Below, one piece after another: positions 1 through 11,309 of a DNA stretch of 64,000 bases (the stretch's first letter is position 1; each line of letters starts with the position of its first letter). Origin of the DNA: Riptortus pedestris (taxonomy: Eukaryota > Arthropoda > Insecta > Hemiptera > Alydidae); assembly GCA_019009955.1 (NCBI GenBank), contig CM032231.1, positions 106,769,001-106,833,000 of the forward strand, given 5' to 3'. The notes under the pieces were generated by a model, which was not told where the DNA came from, searched no databases, and saw only the letters and a program-made list of their open reading frames with translations. The position numbers and the translations under genes were made by a program.

Positions 1-175
1 TAAAACTATTGTACTGTAAATTTTTTTTAACTCAACTATTAACCGAGTTATTGGTACTTTCTTGTTTCCTGCCGTCGGTATGCTCTTCTCCCTTCCTTCC
101 ACTCATCAGTTTGGTGTGTTATACCAGCACTTGGAAAATCTGCTTAGTTTACGCAGCTCCTGCGTAACGGACATT
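1..175 (+). repeat. hpTA repeat, right-end fragment at the window start
   Basis: The end of a forward copy: AAAATCTGCTTAGTTTACGC, then the hairpin GCAGCTCCTGCG (normally GCAGCCCCTGCG), then TAACGGACATTT. The internal part runs off the left edge. The element is oriented as in the full copies at 9257-10189 and 54290-55655. Confidence 0.75.
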
Positions 176-1442
176 TATGGTTTTAATTAGGAGGTTGTGT
201 TAAAAGAAGAGCTTATACAAATTAAAGAATGCTTTTTGAGTTTCAAGAGTTACTCCTCCAGCCCTTGGAGTTAACCTCCAGCAAATTGGTGACCCCGACG
301 AGAGAATATGAAAACTGATCAAGACCAATAAAAACCTGTCCTCTACATGCACTTTTTAATATATGCAGAATGCACTTTCAGAGGCCAAGCTCCATTGGCC
401 TGGTTGAGCTTGAGAAATTGCAGCCAAATGCGAAAATCGACTGACCAGGTGCTCAGGGGTAATGAAAGCAGTAAATGAAACTACTTTAGCAGCAGTTTAG
501 GGTTGCTCAAGATAGAAAACGAAATCGCATGAGATGCAGTTTGGGGTTGCTAAAAGCAGTAAACGAAACCATATGAGCATCTTTATGGGTTCCTAAAGCA
601 GTTTATTTTACATTTTTTAATTTAAATAATAGTAATTGAATTTAAATCATAGTCCAAATAGTGTAATATTTGTGTAACTCTCCCCTCCCTATTCTTTTTG
701 GGCTTTAAACATTAACGAACGTGACTTCCAGTTCCACGTTAAAATATTATTTCATATTGACATTGTATGATTCTTAGTATACATATATGTGATAACGAAA
801 TGGAAAGAAGAAACTAAAAAAGATTAAGGGGTATATGTACCTTACATTAAGTAGTCTAGATCCGAAGTTCCTGCAACGTTCTTCTTCTGGAACTGGGAGC
901 ATTAGTCACTTGCTGAGAATTTAAGAATTGAGTTGTCATTTCCAAATGAAAACAGCTACTATGTATACATTTTCTCAAATATTTATTAAAGTGTGTATAC
1001 TAGAGTGGGTAAAATTAATTTATTAGGTTAATATTTAGTTGTAAGTAGTAGAAATACTGCGATTATAAATAATTAAGTAAAATTACTTTACTTCGTTAAT
1101 ACTTAGGTTTATTATGTGATTATATTGTTATTAGATCAATATTTCTTTAAAACATTAAGAATGTGTCTAAAAAGATCTTAGACTGTTATTGGTCTGATAT
1201 GGAGGGGCCGGAAGCCGGCACGCAGCCTATAACTCTCTAGGTCCCCAAGTGATGCCTCATAATTACGAGCTTTAATGAGCTATAGTGATTTATGACCCTC
1301 TAGCTCCGGATGCTTTTCACTTAGGAGATAGTGACAAATAGCTCTATTAAGCCCCTACTGCTTTTTCATTCCCCATATTCCTGTAAACAGGGAGATTTAT
1401 ATTACTCAAGGAGGCATTAGGTCATTTTTATAAAATGAAATC
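176..1442. other. AT-rich stretch without recognisable genes
   Basis: No coding signal on either strand. It contains a three-unit degenerate tandem repeat of about 44 bp at 468-598 (units resembling GCAGTAAACGAAAC ... GGGTTGCTAAAA). A small GC-richer patch at about 1195-1330 has no identifiable content. Confidence 0.6.
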
Positions 1443-2165
1443 AATATTAAAATAGAGTCCAGTCAAGCAGAGAGGCTGCGTAACCTGAGCAGATTACCCT
1501 AGTGCTGGAATGACTGTCATATCAACCTATATTCTCTATACCAAGGTCCAAATTCGACGATTAGTGGTGGGGGTTTACTGAAGGCTGAAAATAAGGAAGC
1601 ATGAATAACTCACTAAATATATGAGTTGCGTTGATAGGGCAACAATTCTAGATCATCAATGTAAGGTTCTATATTTTTCGATCCGAATCATAATAACGAT
1701 TATATTTTGTATTTTCGACTTCTCCACCATTAATGGGGGGGGGGCTATTACACTACTTTAATATTTAGTGTTGAATGAAAAGTTAAATATTGAGGAAAAA
1801 TTTTTGAGTAAAGACCGTAAAATCTTCACTGATGATGCCATCACACCACTAATTTGCATGTACTCCACATTATAAAGGTTAGTTCAAAACAATATTTGGT
1901 ATTTAACCTTGGATTAAGACGCTCCGTGGTATATTGCCTTATTGTCAACATGCAATGGCTAAAAACAATGCAGACATCTCAGTGGTTATAGAGAAAACTT
2001 TTATATAAAAACACTTATAGAAAATTAAATTTGCAATATGATTATACAATTCTTCAATCCTGCTCATAATAATAGAGGTATTTTGAATTTTCGAAAATTC
2101 CCCCACTACTCCAATTTCTATCTCATCCTCAATACAACCTTAATAGTTAACTCCCTTTAAATTTG
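1443..2165 (-). repeat. hpTA repeat, diverged reverse copy
   Basis: Starts with GTCCAGTCAAGCAGAGAGGC and GCTGCGTAACCTGAGCAGAT, a degraded form of the hairpin end. It contains both internal unit types (TCATAATAACG, TTAAATATTGAG and TTTGCAATATGATT motifs) and ends in a worn CCCCCACTACTCC tract. No TA array. The element is in reverse orientation. Confidence 0.65.
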
Positions 2166-3126
2166 TTAAACGTGGCAAACTTTTAAAGATTACCTGTACT
2201 TTTTCATGGCTCCATTTTTAGCAAGTCAATTAAAGTCGAGTTCTTCAAGTGTTTAGTTTAATAATTTCCACAGGTTTCCCACTTGCTGGGGTGATTATAC
2301 ATGGTGCCGTCTCACATTATACCTGGGTTTCCTCTTACTAAGAGACGTTTTTAAACAATACTTGAATTGTAAGCTGGCCATGAGAAGTACATTGAAACAT
2401 AAAATCATCATCATCACGATCTAAACACTTACACACTACGCCTTGTACTTTCAACTATTGTGTCCTTTCGGAAGCCGCTATTTTCATATGACTATAGCCA
2501 CCACAATACAAAAGATGTTTAATCTCTTCAAAAAAAGATTTTCTGGGCCTTCCTCTTCCCTAGGCCCAGTGCGCCAGATCAATTTCATCTCTTAGCCTGT
2601 TCTTAGTTATACATAATAATATTTTAGAGACATGCGAAAAAAGACTATCAGAAGGGCCGAAGTAACTTGCTATACCTTTTTACCGGAGCTCTTAAAATGA
2701 TGATTGGACGTTTTAAAATCAGGACTATTTCTTCCTGGGGTTACAAAAGGCTAAACAATAAAGGGACACACTTTATGACGACGGTTTCAGAGAACATGGG
2801 GCTAATCGCCCAAGTGATCGCACTTAAACATCTCCTATCCTGCTGGTATTTCGATTCCTGTTTACAAAATCTTATCACTGGAGAAGTCAAGAATAGATTG
2901 CGAGTGAGATCAATTGCCCCTCATATGCCAGTTCGAGAGGAATCTGCTTAGTTTACGTAGCTGCTGATTAATTTACTTTCTAAGTTGTTGAGTGGATATG
3001 GTCTAAAGACCTGGCTGATAAATGGTCGCCGATCTCCTTCGAATTAGAAATTAATAATTATTTTTGTAGTCCACCCTTATTAACCTTTAATTACTACCAT
3101 GGGTCAAAAACGACCCGAGCATAAAA

Positions 3127-3689
3127 TAAAAAGTCCGTCACGCAGGGGCTGCGTAAACTAAGCAGATTTCCTATGTGAAGTTTAGCAATAGAGAAATCTG
3201 CATACTGGTAACACAACACCACCATAAGTAAATACAAGCGGTAATGAGAAATCTTTCAGTTAATTTTAATAAACTCCCAACTGAAACGGCTTCTGAATTG
3301 TAAGAATAATTTATATTTTAATAAATCAAATTTTAGTAGTACAATAACTAAAAAAGGGGGGTTGGTGAACAGAAAGTATTTGCATAAATATCACAAAGTA
3401 ACAAAGGTTAGGTAAGGTTAGAAAGGACAGGTTATGTTAGAAGCGTCCGCCAGAGCCGAGCACGGCCGAACTAACCCGAACAACACCCGACCACAGACTT
3501 CATAAAAATGTAAATATCTCGGTTAATATTCAAGATAGAGAATAAGTGTATATAACAATATTTATAGTAAATTTAATTTGCAATAAGATTGGTTCTATAC
3601 AATTTTTCGATCCGATGCATAATAACGGAGATATTTCGAATTTTCCAAAAATCCCCCCCTCTATTTCACTTAAGGAAAATCTGCTAAAA
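3127..3689 (-). repeat. hpTA repeat, reverse copy
   Basis: Starts AAAAGTCCGTCACGCAGGGG and ends TTAAGGAAAATCTGCTAAAA, so both termini are present. The copy is short, with one internal unit and no TA array. It is bracketed by inverted GGGTCAAAAAcGACCC-like sequences (about 3092-3113 and 3825-3850), suggesting insertion into an older piggyBac-like relic. Confidence 0.8.
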
Positions 3690-3888
3690 TTAAGGTTTCT
3701 CTGGTTTGTTGCTAGGCAGCGCCACCAGGTACCATGTATTCTCCCCTTAGTAACAGCTGTTACAGTTAACCTCTTTATCTTGTGTCTGTGATTACCTGTG
3801 TCTTTCTAATTAACGTTTTGGGGGCATTTTTGACCCATGATAGTAATTACGTTATTATAACGTTATATTAAAACGTATTCATAGTTAT

Positions 3889-4116
3889 ATGACTAAGGAG
3901 GGTATTATTGTGGATGGCAGACATTATAAGGATTGGTTGGCATATATGAACGAAAATGATGGACATCAGAATCCTGTGTCTGATGATAATGAGTATCTAA
4001 TGAGTAATTACAGTGACGATCAGTCCATTCGATCTGACCATGATACAGATTCAGAAATACAGCTAAATGAAGATGAATTTGACCAGAATCATTCAACAAT
4101 ATGCTACAGAATATAA
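3889..4116 (+). pseudogene. Acidic open frame, possible piggyBac transposase N-terminus
   Basis: A 75-codon frame with a strongly acidic, Ser/Asp-rich middle (SNYSDDQSIRSDHDTDSEIQ), the composition seen at the N-terminus of many piggyBac transposases. Just upstream, 3812-3860 has TTAA followed by a GGGTC/GACCC-containing segment repeated inverted at 3080-3113. No catalytic region follows; the sequence decays after about 4330. This is composition-based and could be an unrelated host relic. Confidence 0.3.
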
Positions 4117-4582
4117 TAACACAGGTTGCAAGAATCACTGGGGATCCAAAAGTCTCCAGAATATATAGTCGCCAGAACTGTGAAGATAAAATTTTAATTT
4201 ATTTGTTAGTGTAGCAGAGAGCCCCTCACAGTTTCTTTATTATTTAAGATATTGAATTACTTTCTGTTTCCGAATGAGCAGACCACGCTCAAATATGATA
4301 AAAAGAAAGATGACCCTCTTAAAATTCATTTTAACATATTGATTTTTATACTATTTGAAGGCTTTGATTTTTTTTTCTAATTCAAATATGTTTTAGAAAT
4401 GTAAAAACACGTTATTTTTATTGTATCTGTATTTTAATATGTGTCACGTTTGTTATGTATTCCATTAAAAAATTATTTAAACTTTTGTGTGGTTCATGAG
4501 ACGCATGGTAGTACTTATGTAACTTTAAACTTGGTAGTAGTTGAAGGTTAAAAAATGTATTTATTATTACAATTTCTTTTTA

Positions 4583-4795
4583 AATTAACGTTCACTTTGT
4601 GTTACGTCTAATTAGGACTGGTTATCTCATGTTATCAACCTTTTTTACGCAGCATGTGTCTAAGGATTTTAATGATTTCATCAATTAATAAATTCCTATT
4701 GCCCAGGAGGCAGTAGAACTCGCCACTCCAGGTTTACCATGTGGGATTAAGATCTAAGCCTTAACTCACAAAGCTTATCTGAGCCTCGATTAAAA
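4583..4795 (-). mobile_element. tRNA-derived SINE (family 1)
   Basis: Read on the minus strand it starts with a tRNA-like head (GAGGCTCAGATAAGC, then a degraded B box near AGTGGCGAGTTC). It continues with a conserved body (AATAGGAATTTATTAATTGA, ATAACCAGTCCTAATTAG) and ends AAGTGAACGTTAATTT. Same family as 10856-11042, 30650-30881 and 36660-36886. Confidence 0.7.
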
Positions 4796-4799
4796 GAAA

Positions 4800-5500
4800 A
4801 AAAAATAAATGAAAAATGACATCATACTTTGGAGTAAGTACTAGTTTGAAAAAAAAAAATCAGAGGAGAAGAGTGTACATTAGTAAAATATATTACACTG
4901 TAATTTGTAATACTGTTCAGATTTTGTATAGTAACCAAATACTTATACATTTATAATTTTAAGGATTATGTGAGAACCTAATCGTATGGCCTCAGTGAAT
5001 GCCGACATAATTGGTTTAGAAAAACAGTTCTAAAAAGATGATTAATTATCTTAAATTAGATATTCAGTAAAAACAACATGCCAAGAATTGAAATTCTCCT
5101 ACACTGATCCGACCCAGTAGATTAAAGTTACTGATTTTGAGGGTGTAAGAAGTTAATTACTAAAGGAAGTAATAAATTAAATAAAACAGTCAGTATTTAT
5201 GAGAAGAAAACTACCGAATCTTTTGGGTTATTGGTGAAGAGATTGTTTAAAGATGATTTTAGTGTATAAAATAAGAAAAGTTATTAATATTATGAAATTT
5301 CACTTTCAAATGATTTATTTGCATTTTTTAGTCCCTAACTATATATTTTGAAACCCTCTCCCCCTAAAATATGATATATTAATTGCTAGCCTCTGGAGGG
5401 AATTTGAGAGGGGCAAATTACTTGTTGGCTCGATACAATTAGCCTTCTCCTGCAAATTAGTGTAGTGCTACGCATTAAGTAAACACAAATTTAAGGGCTC
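4800..5500. other. AT-rich stretch, nothing identified
   Basis: Low-complexity A/T runs and no open frame of note. No repeat end or RNA gene recognised. Confidence 0.5.
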
Positions 5501-5740
5501 TCTTAAGGCTGTTAATTACTCGACCGACTTAATTAAGTCTCAAAATGGCGCCGGCTCAGATTGTAGAGATCTTCTGGGCAGCCTTCTTGTTATCCTGAGG
5601 ACATTGCTAAGGGTCTTCACCGCAGTCAGGGGCTAGTTAGCGGCTTTTCATCATTCTGTCATTATTGCCAGAGATGCTCCAGGCACAGATTAGCCCCAGC
5701 TAATTGGACAACTTATACTTTGTCAACCATTAGCTGCCTT
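5500..5740. promoter_or_regulatory. GC-richer island, candidate regulatory element
   Basis: A sharp rise in GC against an AT-rich background, with non-repetitive sequence and no long open frame. It contains AAAATGGCGCCGGCTC, which includes the ATGGC core bound by YY1/Pho-type zinc-finger proteins, and several TAATTA/TTAATTAA homeodomain-type sites. Regulatory function is inferred only from composition. Confidence 0.3.
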
Positions 5741-5762
5741 ATACGTCTATATATATATATAT

Positions 5763-6224
5763 TTACTAGCGGACCCAACAGACGTCCTGCATGATATTTC
5801 AAGTGATTGGGATATTAAATTTAATAATATTATGTTTTCATTTGTCTTTTGTGGCATATCTCCAGCGGTGTCTACGTTGTGGTGGCCCACGATATTTATT
5901 AGAATTAATAAAAAAAAAAAAAAAAAATATTGTCTAGAGAGGGCCGCTGAACTTTAATAAAGAAGATGGGTTCTCCCTGCCCGCACCTGGAGACCTCTTC
6001 TAACTCCCAGAAGACGCACCGACGACCCGCAACATCGTGGCGACCCAATCAAACCGATGGTTGAAGGTCCCCCCACCACCGGTGAGGACAACACATATAA
6101 AGCCCGCGATACGGCAGACCTATCCTTATAGAACTCGAGTGTTCAGTAGAAGGGGAACTGTCGGGACGACCACGGCAGGTCACTCTGTGTCCCAACCATC
6201 AACTAATTCCTAATTCTGGATCTC

Positions 6225-6265
<41 letters not shown>

Positions 6266-6490
6266 CAAGACCTATCATTAAGAGCTGCCACAAGCACACC
6301 CGAAGCATGACCATCAGAAGAAGCCGGTTGGAAGACCGACGAAATATCGTGGGCCACCACAACGTAGGTACCGCTGGAGATATGCCGCAAAAGACAAATG
6401 AAATAGATTCCCAGCGACGGAGTTTAAAACAACGTAATATTATGTTTATAACAAAAGCTATAATCGTTGAGCAAAGAGCACCCAAAATAA
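5763..6490. repeat. Two inverted repeat copies around a GC-rich insert with poly(A) tracts
   Basis: 59 bp at 5839-5897 recur inverted at 6342-6400 with about three mismatches (core GGCATATCTCCAGCGGT and GTTGTGGTGGCCCACGATAT). Each arm is followed by an A-tract (5910-5927 and 6230-6263). Between them is an unusually GC-rich, unique segment at 5940-6230 with ACATATAAAGCCCGCG and, 45 bp on, GTGTTCAGTAG, resembling a TATA and initiator pair. The left copy opens TTTACTAGCGGACCCAACAG, similar in style to 59518. The element class is uncertain; retroposed copies inserted head to head would explain it. Confidence 0.5.
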
Positions 6491-6649
6491 AGTATCAATA
6501 AGTACTTCTAGAAGTACTACTCTATCAAAACCAGGAACAGGAGTAGGTAGGTGATGTAATAGGTACCTTGGATGAATCTTGCAGTAAAGCTGGCGGGCGT
6601 CTGAGACTTTGTGTTTGAAAGTATACAAGGACTCCGTCACTAACATAAC

Positions 6650-7015
6650 AAAAAGTCCGTAAATAAACTAAGCAGATTTCCCACTTGAAGTTTTACATTA
6701 GAGAAATCTGCCTACTAATTACAGTATTAGTAACGAGTCTCTACACCAATTTCAAGAGGGCCGAACAGTTACGGAAACGGCCAAGCTAGCTTTCGGCGGA
6801 AAGTCCAGAATAGAACCGACCTCAGCTGATCTCATCCATACACGCTTAATAAAAGTGCAAATTTCTCGGTTAATATTCAGGAAGAGAATACATGTATTTA
6901 ACAATATTTATAGTAAATTTTATTTGCAATAAAATTGGCTCTATACACGTTTTCGATCCGACGCATAATAACGGAGATATTTCGAATTTTTGAAACCCCT
7001 CCCCCCTTATAGCCT
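6650..7015 (-). repeat. hpTA repeat, truncated reverse copy
   Basis: Starts AAAAGTCCGTAAATAAACTA (the hairpin is deleted) and keeps AAGCAGATTTCCCACTTGAA. It has one internal unit (ATAACGGAGATATTTCGAAT) and stops in the C-rich tract. The TA array and palindromic end are missing. Confidence 0.75.
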
Positions 7016-7555
7016 TCTCATACAGTAACTCGTGCACACGTGGAGTGACATAGTCTTCATACATGGAGTTATTAGTATAACTACTCTCTCCAGGACAAAA
7101 ATAATTATTTCATTGCCTCCTTCCTGTTATGAACATATGTCCTACAACACCTGGTTCTCTTCTTCACTCTATTCAAACCCAGGACACAACATAACACAAC
7201 TGCAAGTATAACATGTATTTAGACAATCATGAATAATGGATAATTTCACCTGACCCGCCCGAACGTTACGGAGTTTAGTGTTAGTCATTTGCGGCATGAC
7301 GCGTACCTTAAGTCTCTTGATTAATATTCAAACATGGATTCGTTTCCGTCATCCAGTAAGTAGTCTTTGTTAGTAACCAAAACCACAATAGTTTGGAGAA
7401 GCTTTGGCAGCATAAAACGGAATTTTTTGACGTTAAAAATGCTATTACTTATAAATGGTTATTACATCTTTTAGTTCAAAAACATATATAGTTAACATCC
7501 ACTCATCTCTTACATATTACACAAAATCCAGACATTAAAGAAAAGAATAACTATG

Positions 7556-8160
7556 TACTGGTTACCCGGACATACAAACATTAGACAAAGCGCACAAGTA
7601 GACGAACTCGCCAAATCAGCTACTCAAAAAAGAACTCACGACAACACATACTGTACACATCAAGATATTTAAGCCCAAGCAAAACACATGATACTCAATT
7701 CATGAAAGAAATCTGACACAACTGATGACAAACTACGAGAAAAGAAACATATACTTGGTGAATGTCCTTTCTCAAAAATGTTAATTAGAAGAGAGATAAT
7801 TAGAGAAGTAATTTTAAAGAGGTTAAGAATTGGCCATTCACGACTGACTCACACTTACTGGAGAAGACGAACCCTACTGCCAACACAGTAACTGACTGCT
7901 ATCTAAGGACTCACACAGACTTGCCATACACTTTGACTGAACTACTACATGACCGTAGCCAGTATATAGACCGCGTATTACACTACTTGAAACATAACAA
8001 CATTTTCAAAAAATTATAATGTAGGACAATACTGAAAATATTTGCAGAAATGAGCATACTTACGTTAATATAATAATGCGGTTATAGGAATTTAACTGAT
8101 TCGTCGCTAAATCGCCCCAGTCGCGAAATGCGATTATTGTTAGAATAAATAAATAAAATC
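7556..8160 (+). pseudogene. LINE relic: RNase H and ORF2 C-terminus plus 3' end
   Basis: Reading frames recover WLPGHTNIRQSAQVDELAKS (the RNase H motif of I/Jockey-type LINEs, in which the His and Asp are catalytic), then KRLRIGHSRLTHTYWRRR (the conserved block before the terminal Cys motif), and the C-terminus TELLHDRSQYIDRVLHYLKH. These lie in different frames with stops between, so the copy is dead. A 3' UTR follows with CTAAATCGCCCC and a tail AATAAATAAATAAAA. A related C-terminus occurs at 24.2 kb. Confidence 0.75.
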
Positions 8161-8639
8161 TTTTAGTGAATTTACCTTTAATGTTTGTCCTATTCATCCA
8201 TAACTCCTATTCATAGTTTTTGCATGTGTGTGTATATACTGTTATTACTTGACTCATTTAATAAATGTGATTATTTTGTGCAAATTAAAGTATTCAAAAT
8301 AACCCCAGTAGTCCGTGGAAAACAGATTCATTTATTTAATAGTTCCTGAAATTAATTTCTTAGTTAATTGATTATTATTGTGTTTGAATGTTTTTGAATA
8401 TTTGTAAATTGGGGTTGTTTTTCTTTCTATCAAATATGAGTATGTCAGTAATGTATGTCCATTTCGTAATCGTGTTAGGATAACATCGTCTAGAAACTAT
8501 AAGTAACCATTAATAAATGTAAACGAATCTTCATTATTGGATATTAAAATAAATTAACCCCCAATATTCCCCGTAAAACTTATAAATGAAGATATTTATC
8601 TGATAGAATGAATAATTGTATTATTTGAATGATTCAGGT

Positions 8640-9010
8640 TAAAGTTAAACCATCATCTCTTCACTAGTTAACGTCAGGCGTTAAAGCCCTCATCCAAATT
8701 AGACCTCTCTAAAGTCAAACTGTAACACAAATAATGCTGAGCTGAAACGCAAACCTCTTTGTCCGGAGCGAAGTTGTAATGACTTAAAACAAGCCGGGCA
8801 ATGTTTTGAAGAGGGAAGGTAGCCACTGAAGGGGGGAGTGTTGGAGGCGGAAGGAGACAAACGAGGGACAGACTCAGTCACCGGTTTTAACAAGCCGCCC
8901 TTCCATTTGTCATCTAACGCCACTGCCTTCTAATTAGTCCGCAGCTTTCTGGGATCAGAGTAATTAGTTACTATATATAGGAGGCACTGCCTAGCCTATT
9001 TGTTCAAATC
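8640..9010. promoter_or_regulatory. GC-richer island, candidate regulatory element
   Basis: Unique sequence of raised GC in AT-rich DNA. It includes purine-rich GAAGGGGGGAGTG-type runs, TAATTAG sites and a TATA-like ACTATATATAGGAGGC at about 8971. No supported open frame. Its right part (8985-9120) has a diverged copy at 10520-10650. Confidence 0.3.
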
Positions 9011-9120
9011 ATCTATCCATTACTGTTAGCCAGTCTCCCTCCTTCCTCTGCCCCTCCTCAGTATCCCCTTCCAGCTAAATAATATTGTTCATTAGTCAGG
9101 TACATATACCGCATTTATTA
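8985..9120 (+). repeat. Diverged direct duplication, left copy (right copy 10520-10650)
   Basis: Shared blocks in the same order: ATTTGTTCAAATCATC, CTCTGCC, CCTTCCA, ATAATATTGTTCAT and AGTC. Roughly three-quarters identical by eye. Not part of hpTA. Together with the 80-bp repeat around the 9257-10189 element this indicates local segmental duplication. Confidence 0.6.
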
Positions 9121-9171
9121 TTCAACAAAAATCAACGATTACTATAATAGATTTATAAGTATTTATATTTA

Positions 9172-9256
9172 TTTTTTTTAAAAAATATAAAGTTTTTTAT
9201 TGATTATTATTTTGTTTAAGAAACTGTTGTGATCTTCAATGTTTGAAAGCCTTTTT
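9172..9256 (+). repeat. 80-bp direct repeat flanking an hpTA element, left copy
   Basis: Runs from a T7A6 tract through AAAGTTTTTTATTGA and TGTGATCTTCAATGTTTGAA to AGCCTTTTT, ending exactly where the element begins (AGCAGATTTCCC). The second copy is at 10190-10268, starting exactly after the element. The copies differ by a few substitutions and a small indel. Confidence 0.8.
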
Positions 9257-10189
9257 AGCAGATTTCCCATGGGGGAAATCAGCTATTGAGGTCGTACTCA
9301 TGACACAATTTTCGAAATTTTTCTTCAAATGCCCATCGATCCTATCCAGTAGATGACGAAAATGAGGTCCGTACAAAACTGTATATAGGTCTGTACCACC
9401 CGCTCTAGTGGTCGCAATTTTTGTTTGATCGTTACCAAACTCGATATTTAGTCGTTATATGTAAAAAGAAAGATCAAGTTCGTTAACGGCTGAAATCTGA
9501 CTAGGGGGAGGTGAGGGGGCAAATTAGAGGGGAAGAATTTTGAAAATTCAAAATATCTCCGTTACTATAAGTCGGATCGAAAAAGTATATAGAATAAATC
9601 TTATTGCAAATTAAATGTACTATTAATATTGTTATTATACATTTATTCTCTATCTTGAATATTAACCGAGGTATTTGTATTTTTCAGTCAGGCTTCAGTA
9701 GACCTCCACTTCTACTAGTGTTACATAAACAATACTCTGTTATATAATAACCCACATTATTCGAAGCCTAAATACCAAATAATGCTTTCATTGATCCTTT
9801 ACTTTTTCAGAACTATGCAAATACGTTCTGCTGACCCCTCCCTCCCCTCCTTTCGTTTTTGGATTACTAAAATTTGAGTGATTGAGATAAAACTGATTCT
9901 GATTCATTACAAATTACAACACAAGCTTTAGTAAATAGTTTTCTATAAAATTAATATGTTATATTCAGATATATTTCATTGATTGTTTGTCTTTCAGGTC
10001 TATCTAGACAGTGCTTCGAGGCTGGCTGGCCTGTTTGCCTACAATTCAGCCGCTTTCCGTTGTAGAGATTATTAACTTGTATTGTAAATTTACTGAGCAA
10101 TCACGGTAGTGTTACGTGTATGTGTATTTATCTAATGTAAATCTTCGCGTGGGAAATCTGCTTAGTTTTCGCAGCCCCGGCGTGACGGA
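9257..10189 (+). repeat. hpTA repeat, full-length forward copy with short TA tract
   Basis: Left end AGCAGATTTCCCATGGGGGA, then GAGGTCGTACTCATGAC, ATCGATCC and GAGGTCCGTACAAAAC. The TA site is unexpanded (GTATATAGG). Unit 1 and unit 2 (CAAATACGTTCTGCTGACCC) follow. The right end is CGTGGGAAATCTGCTTAG plus the hairpin CGCAGCCCCGGCG. About 930 bp with no open frame. Its borders are fixed by the flanking direct repeats. Confidence 0.88.
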
Positions 10190-10268
10190 ATTTTTTAAAA
10201 AATATGAAAGTTTTTTATTGAATATTATTTTGTACATGTTGTGATCTTCAATGTTTGAAAGCCTTTTT
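10190..10268 (+). repeat. 80-bp direct repeat flanking an hpTA element, right copy
   Basis: Counterpart of 9172-9256: TTTTTTAAAAAATATGAAAG through TGTGATCTTCAATGTTTGAA to AGCCTTTTT. Sequence continues uniquely with CGTTTATTTCC. Confidence 0.8.
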
Positions 10269-10855
10269 CGTTTATTTCCATCACAAATTAAAAGACAATA
10301 TTTATTTACTTATTTTCATGAAGTGATGTCTTTGTTATTTGAACCATATCACTAAGATCTTTAATTGCAAACTTCTTCTTTATTTAAAAAATAAGTGTTA
10401 AAAAGTCAATCAATTACATTATAAGTGTTTTTTAAAAAATAATGTAGATATATCTTTTTTAAGTCAAAGATAATTTAGTCTTTCATTAAGTGTATAAATA
10501 TTTAGAAACCCAAATTGGACACTCCTTAGCCAATTTGTTCAAATCATCTTTCCATTGATCGTCAATAACCTCTTCATTCCTCTGCCATACATTTGTATTG
10601 CCTTCCAACTACATAATATTGTTCATAAGTCTGGTAGAGGGTATATTATTTAACTTACTCCATTTAACACTAGTAGCAGTTTCAAATATTTATTTATTTT
10701 TTCGTAATACGACAATGGTATTTTATTAAAAATTATTCAGTTTAAAATCCATAAGTTATTAACTGTTTCTTAAATAAAATTTCCAAAATTTGCTCCTGGG
10801 ATCTTGAATGGAAGAAAAACACATGGCCGATCTATTAATTTGTTCTCATTAAAAT

Positions 10856-11042
10856 TAAATTATTTATTAACGTCCACTTTTTGCAAATAAGGCTAATTGG
10901 GACGGGTTGTTTACAGGTTACCCGCCTTTTTTAGCCAGAGTGGGACTAAAGATTTTATTTAATATATTCCGTCACTAAATAAATTCCTTTGCTCAAGCGG
11001 GAATCGAACTCACTACTCCAGGTTTACCATGTGAGATTAAAT
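10856..11042 (-). mobile_element. tRNA-derived SINE (family 1), 5'-truncated
   Basis: On the minus strand it shows the B-box region AGTTCGATTCCCGCTTGAGC, the body AAGGAATTTATTTAGTGACG, and the end AAAAGTGGACGTTAATAAAT. The first part of the tRNA head is missing. A further partial copy lies at about 11065-11120. Confidence 0.75.
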
Positions 11043-11309
11043 TGTCATTAAATATCATTATTATTTATCTACTTTTTCCTACTATGGCTAATTGGGACGG
11101 GAATATGTACAGGTACTTGCATTGCGGATCCTATTATCTATTTGCATACAAAAGCTATTAATCCTAAGGATCTTTTTTTTTTTTTGGTTTACCTTTGTCT
11201 TTCGTTAGAAGAATATTTAATAGGTTTCTTTTTAATTACTTGTCTTAAAAGAAACGTCCCGTTTTTCCTTGATACATTTTTTTTTTCTTAAGCTTTAATT
11301 TCTTTTTCT

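Noticed and set aside
6199..6485. Minus-strand frames with poly-Phe
   Set aside because: Produced by reading a poly(A) tract on the opposite strand.
9263..9285. hpTA end palindromes as bacterial-type terminators or CRISPR repeats
   Set aside because: The genome is eukaryotic, the palindromes are transposon-end features, and spacing is irregular with no spacers.
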